Positions 59,155-64,000 of a DNA stretch of 64,000 nucleotides are shown piece after piece. The notes below the pieces were generated by a model. That model saw only the letters and a list, made by a program, of their open reading frames with translations, searched no databases and had not been told where the DNA came from. Origin of the DNA: Ipomoea triloba. Its lineage: Eukaryota > Streptophyta > Magnoliopsida > Solanales > Convolvulaceae. The position numbers and the translations under genes were made by a program. Location of the stretch: positions 20,672,796 through 20,736,795 of the forward strand of contig NC_044920.1 of the NCBI RefSeq assembly GCF_003576645.1, given 5' to 3'. The first letter of the stretch is position 1, and the number at the start of each line of letters is the position of its first letter.

Positions 59155-61869
59155 TACTTGAGCTACTAATAATACTTAGGATTATATTCTGTGTATTCTT
59201 GTTACTGATTCTGTGTATCCTAGTTACTCATTATGTTTATTCTGTTATACAATTCTAATCTTTGTTTTTTTTTTCTTTGAAGCTTTCTTACCTCGATCGA
59301 GTCCAGATCAGGGGGTTTGTTCTCACATAGACCCCTCCAACCATTAAAGACTAGACAACGAAAGACATTAGAGCAACGCTTGCAGTGCATAAGAAGCCAG
59401 GAAAGTATGGTAGGGGAAAGGTAATTGATAGAAGGCCAATGCCGAAGGAGGAAGTGACTCATAAACCAATTGAGTCTGAAACTGTACAACGAGTCACTGA
59501 CTCCTTGAAGAAAATGACTTCTAGTATTGCAGAGTTTGGGGAAGTTATGGCAGGGATTGGAACGCACAATTCGGCAGCTGAAATAATAAAGAACACTTTT
59601 GTCAACTTCTCCCACACTTCCAGCCCAACACCAAGCCCAAATCCGACCCCACCGGTCCCACCCGAGAGCCTACTAAAAGATGATGATGTCTTCAACGAGC
59701 CAAGCTTCTTAGAGGCAGTCACTGAGCTTGAAGCTGCCGTCTATGCAACCATGAGGAACATCACGCCTGAAATCAATGCACCATCTTTCCAACTGTTAAG
59801 TCCGACACCATTACCACCACAGTGTGAAAATCAACAAGCAGCAGCAACAGCACCAACAACACCAGCAGTAACACGATCCCCAAGAAGGCAATCGCCAAGA
59901 GGAAAATCAGCCCAAGCTTCACTGGAAAAGACCCCACCACCACCAACACCGGGAGAACAGCAACAAGAAGCAACGCCATCCCCAAAATCTCCCCAAATAA
60001 CAACCATGTTGGAATCTCTGGTTGAAAATATTTCTAAAGGGGCTGTAGAGCAACAACAAGTAGACCCATCTGCTTCAAGACCAACAACACCATCTGCTAC
60101 AACACCACAAACACCAGCTGAGATTGAATTTGAGAGGTATACACCTATGCTTATAACACTGTGTAATTTACTAATACTTGTGCTTATATTCTGTGTATCT
60201 TATTCAGTGATTCTGTGTATTCTAACATGTCATTATGTGTATTCTGTATATTACAAAGTTTATTCTGTATGTGACTTGAAGTATATATATTCTGTGTATT
60301 ACATAGTAGTATTCTGTGTATTACATGCTGTCACTCTGTGTATTAACTATTATATTTCTGTGTATCTACACAGCATTCTTGCAGAACTTGAAGAGGATAT
60401 TGAATATGTCCACCAAAAGAAAATACCACAGAAAAAGTTGAAACAACTCCCACTAGCCTTACGCTCACCTAACTAGGCAGAAAACAAAACCAAGCTGACA
60501 AACATTTCAGCTAGACAAAAATTCTTTCCAGACTACGCATTCTTGACTTGCGGTGGTCAATATTCACTAAAGTAAATTCCATTTTGATAACTCTTACTAG
60601 ACATAAATCATATTACTTAACATGTTATTTCCTTATGATTAATCTATATTTTCTTTTGTGTAGTGACATGCTTTATTTGGGAAACAATTTGGTAGCTTAA
60701 CGAGAAGATTTCATGACAATGGCATCGGGTTACATATCTACAAACATTGTACAAATTTGGTGCCAAATAATGAGTGTGCTGGACATGAGAAGATCAATCG
60801 ACCAACTGAAAAGGGTTTTCTTCTCTGAAATTGTTTTTGTAAGTAAACATTTTACTCTAAACTTTTTTTTTCTTTCCTTTATTCATACCAGCGTACTATA
60901 TAACAAAAAAAAAAATCTTTGCAGATGACAATAGAAAAAGCCACAAATTTGCAGAAGAGTAAAAGTGCTGCCTCAAATGCCATTTTCAATGATTTCTGTC
61001 GAGCTCTTGATCACCAACTGGAATCAATTTTTCTTGATATAAGTGATGCCAGCCTTGTAAGTACAAAATAACTGAACCATAATTATTTAAATTCTGTATA
61101 TTATTCATTTGAATTATCCGTATAACACAAACTGGTTTATTTTTTCTGATTACTCTTAATAGGTCTTCTTCAGTATCCTCCGACATCAACATTTCTACTT
61201 GATGTGCTTTAATTTCATGACATCAAGACTTCAAGTAATTGACAACAAGCCTATTCCTGAAGGAATTAAAGCTAAAGACAAGTATGAGGAATGTCCAGAG
61301 AAACTAGTAAGAAATCATACCTTTATTAAATTCTATGCATTGATTCAATAGTCTATGTATATCGTTGTTTATAATTCTGTACATTATATGCTTTTAAGAG
61401 TATTTTATACCTACATACTAATTACACACAACTATATCGATATTCTACAGTTGGCTGCCTTCACCCTAAGTACCTCACCCTAAAGAAGAATCCACTTGCA
61501 AGGAAGATGAAATCTATGAAAGTGAAATACATGGAGATGCCTTGGCAAAAATGAAGAAAATTATGTAGATTGTGTTATATACTTCATGAGGCATATGCAG
61601 ACTTATACAGGCACGCCAATAGCAGACTGGGATGCAGGACTCGCTAGAGGCCAAGAAGATGTAAGTACAAAAACATTCTTTCAACTTTCTTCCATATTAA
61701 AATATTTAACATTTCATTTCTAATTAATTTTGCATTCTGTTGTTTGAAGTATACATTCCTCACATTACTAAGAGCTAAATATGCAGCGACCATACTCATG
61801 TCGCCAATGAATACCATGCTACCAGAAGTGACCAAGACAACCAAGGAAATCTACAAACAATCAAAATGA

Positions 61870-62651
61870 AACTTCATGTGATTTGTAAAGATGTTGATCT
61901 TTTGTAAATTGAAATGGAAACAAATATTTCTGCTGTGTTCTCGATTATGGAAACTCTTTTCATTCTGAAGTGAAAAAAGCTTTTTGTCACATCGTATATT
62001 ATAGGGTGCCATATCTATTAAGTTTATTCTGTAGATTACAAATTTATTATGTGTATGACTTGAATTATATATTCTGTGTATTACATAATAACATTATGTG
62101 TATTACATGTTTACCTTCTGTGTATTCAGTAAATGGTAAACCATAAACTCTAACACTAAACCATAAATGGTAAACCCTAAACCATAACACAGAGTAATAT
62201 TCTGTGTATTGTTGACTTACACTCTGTGTATTCAATAATATATCTCTATACATAGTCCTAAGTGCTAAACCCTAAACCCTAAACCCTAAATGCTAAACTC
62301 TGGCTTCTAACTCTGAACATGTTATAGATTGTAGTTCATATTCTGTGTATTCGTCAGTACTGTTCTGTGTATTACATTGTATCACTTTGTGTATTACAGA
62401 GTGCAATATAAGAGATAACATCAAATGGTTTCTGTTGTTGTGGTAAATAATTCTGTGCATCCTGTGGTAACATTCTGTGTATTACTTGTAATAGTTCTGT
62501 GTATAAAAAGTACAACTGCAGATCTCGAAAAAAAAAAACTAACAAACAAAAACCTACTCACAAATCAACCTATATCATTGAATGCATACAAACATTAACA
62601 CATACTCTGATTGTCTTCTTGATTTGCATTTGAACTAAAATGACAAAAAAG
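61870..62651. other. Spacer between convergent pseudogenes, TTCTGTGTATT-rich
   Basis: This spacer contains many TTCTGTGTATT and TTATGTGTATT motifs, always in this orientation, and diverged AAACCCT units. No gene is visible. Confidence 0.6.
62267..62290 (+). repeat. Interstitial telomere-like (AAACCCT)n, second
   Basis: Again just over three AAACCCT units, preceded by 'atatctctatacatagtcct' that nearly matches the sequence before the first array (about 59067). The two are copies of one module. Confidence 0.8.
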
Positions 62652-63691
62652 TTAACCGCCATACCTTGGTTGCACCAGATACCCATTCCCATCAATATTA
62701 GAAATTGCATATTCAACTTGGGACTGCCCAACCGATTTTGTTTTAGATGCAGCTATATGAGCAAGCTGCTTTCGACCCCTTGTTTTCTTGTATTTCTTTT
62801 CAATCGATCACACTACTCACCCTTTTATTACGTAACGCTTTCAACTGCCTGTTTGATGGATCCTTTATAACACCACTTGAGGATTCGACCTCACAATCTT
62901 CACCTTCGAAGAAAATAGGGCCATACTCAGCTTCAACTCTTCTCTTGGTATCTAACACTGCTTGCTCACAAATTTTCCGTGCTTCACTGTTTTCTTGGCA
63001 ATAAACAACCAACTTCTGAAATTTCCTAGTGATCTTTAAAGTCTAAACAGAAGAGGGAACATTAAAGCACTGAGATGGGGAGGGGGGGGGTAATACTAGC
63101 ATTCTCGACTTCCAAAACTTTTTTAGTCCATCTCTTCATAATATATTTCTTGTGAACTTCAGACACACAATGAACGTTTAAAATGCGTAAACAGTGACAA
63201 CATAGGATCCCGATTTCAGTGAACAACTTGCGATTACAACAAATATCTAACTCTCTAATGTTAAAAATCACTTCATGCCTAATAATATCAACCTACGGCC
63301 TCCAAACGTGATACTTATACACACCACCTTCAAATAGCACACACTCTTGATAGCATGATGCCCCTTTCAACAACTGCTCTTCAAACAAGTAATATATCTC
63401 AATGGTATAAATATCTCTGGCATGTGAAAGAATTTTAATGTGATCCATAGTCATTGTAAGTACACCTTGGGAACACCAGACATCTTCCCCATTCTCTCTA
63501 CTCCTCCACTCTGAAACAACACCAACAAAGGAGGTATATATAGAAATCACATAGTCCAGCAGTCTTGGATAACCTTCTAGAAATATAGTGATTTGTGGTT
63601 TCACTCCTTTGTGAAGATAAAATACCACTAAAAAATTAATCTTTGTTAAATGCAGGGCATCATTTTTCTCTACATTGATACAGCTTTTCAA
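62652..63691 (-). pseudogene. FAR1-related / MULE-derived protein, C-terminal fragment, decayed
   Basis: On the minus strand the frame at 63293..63691 contains YYLFEEQLLKGASCYQECVL and GGVYKYHVW, then a TAG. It continues in frame with FNIRELDICCNRK, GILCCHCLRILNVHCV and YIMKRWTKK. These match the SWIM zinc-finger region and the following helix of FAR1-related sequences and their MULE transposase ancestors. The usual CxC of the SWIM finger is scrambled to CCNR. Further segments (TKRRVEAEYG, IKDPSNRQLKALRNKR, RGRKQLAHIA) resemble the C-terminal linker, across a frameshift, to a stop at 62652. The N-terminal part lies upstream and is not recognisable here. It is dead as it stands. Confidence 0.65.
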
Positions 63692-63782
63692 TCCAATTAT
63701 TAGTATGACATTTGTATGTTGTGACCATCCTGAAATACCATAACATATATATTAACTAGACCTATTCATATGCTATAATGCA

Positions 63783-63960
63783 TACACAGAATCTCATATA
63801 TAAATACACAGGATCATCCAACCGAATACACAGAATATAAAGGAGTATTATCAGATATGAAGTTATGGAAATGAAAGCACAGAATCAATAGAATAAACAT
63901 ACTCTAACACTGAAATACACAGAACATATCAACAGAATACACATAATCTATGTGAGTATT
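63783..63960 (-). repeat. AATACACAGAA motif cluster (inverse of TTCTGTGTATT)
   Basis: At least six copies of AATACACAGA or close variants occur here on the plus strand, so they read TTCTGTGTATT on the minus strand, the strand of the FAR1-like pseudogene. Confidence 0.8.
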
Positions 63961-64000
63961 GCCAACTCTGTATACTAAGGTAAGGAATTGGGAAAAGTAT

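Larger units (their letters stand above)
57094..61869 (+). pseudogene. Transposon-type Ulp1-like cysteine protease (C48) gene, decayed
   Basis: An ATG at 57094 follows an acceptor-like ACAG, and a basic stretch (RRKRKRE) is soon frame-shifted. Conserved parts follow: LFSLISSLSKEQHQAVRDIG, then after the insertion LGLPKGKLPMVEG and NWCAYTIKSLIDIVETW, as in plant transposon-associated Ulp1 proteins. A Pro/Thr/Gln-rich linker (59385..60136) is spliced to 60374. The protease end shows HFYLMCFNF (catalytic His region, about 61175) and DCVIYFMRHMQTY (about 61571), where active enzymes read DCG(V/I). Stops at 60474 and around 60700, and a frameshift at about 61550, kill it. Ulp1 enzymes cleave SUMO from proteins; plant MULEs of the Kaonashi type carry such genes. 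An hAT MITE interrupts it at 57531..58512. Confidence 0.75.

Noticed and set aside
59131..62290. Telomere-like repeats as a sign of a chromosome end
   Set aside because: Only about three units each, embedded in a decayed intron module.

Overview
This is nuclear DNA of a flowering plant, almost certainly a eudicot. It is AT-rich, has GT..AG introns, and carries plant-only genes: a SPARK-domain receptor kinase, chloroplast SRP43 and a CELLULOSE SYNTHASE INTERACTIVE protein. It also holds plant-type Helitron, hAT, MULE and LINE sequence. I cannot fix the species from sequence alone.

Four host genes look intact. They are a receptor-like kinase (2369..4225, +, no intron), a KRTCAP2/KCP2 oligosaccharyltransferase subunit (5235..9255, -, four coding exons that I assembled by splice sites), cpSRP43/CAO (13573..14673, -, one exon) and a CSI3-type cellulose synthase interactive protein (39492..48899, -, six coding exons in one unbroken frame of 2133 codons). 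They work in unrelated processes: signalling at the cell surface, N-glycosylation in the ER, delivery of light-harvesting proteins in the chloroplast, and guidance of cellulose synthase along microtubules.

Most of the rest is mobile DNA. Between cpSRP43 and the Helitron lie a LINE split by two nested hAT-like elements, foldback MITEs and microsatellites. From 22068 to 38927 there is one Helitron with recognisable ends (A|TC...CTAG|T and a 3' hairpin). It carries an RPA-like gene and a Rep/helicase gene, both damaged. Inside it, about 4.6 kb occurs twice on either side of a 25-N gap, which is probably an assembly artefact. From 50151 to 55066 there is an hAT element with perfect 8-bp target duplications and a dead transposase.

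From about 56 kb to the window end lies decayed sequence with an Ulp1-like protease pseudogene (+) facing a FAR1/MULE-like pseudogene (-). Both are decorated with a TTCTGTGTATT motif that reads in the sense direction of the adjacent gene. The Ulp1-like gene was hit by a non-autonomous hAT, which was itself hit by a foldback MULE MITE. Several further foldback elements with 9-bp target duplications, and a repeat family with TTATACCATGGACC ends, are scattered through the intergenic and intronic DNA.
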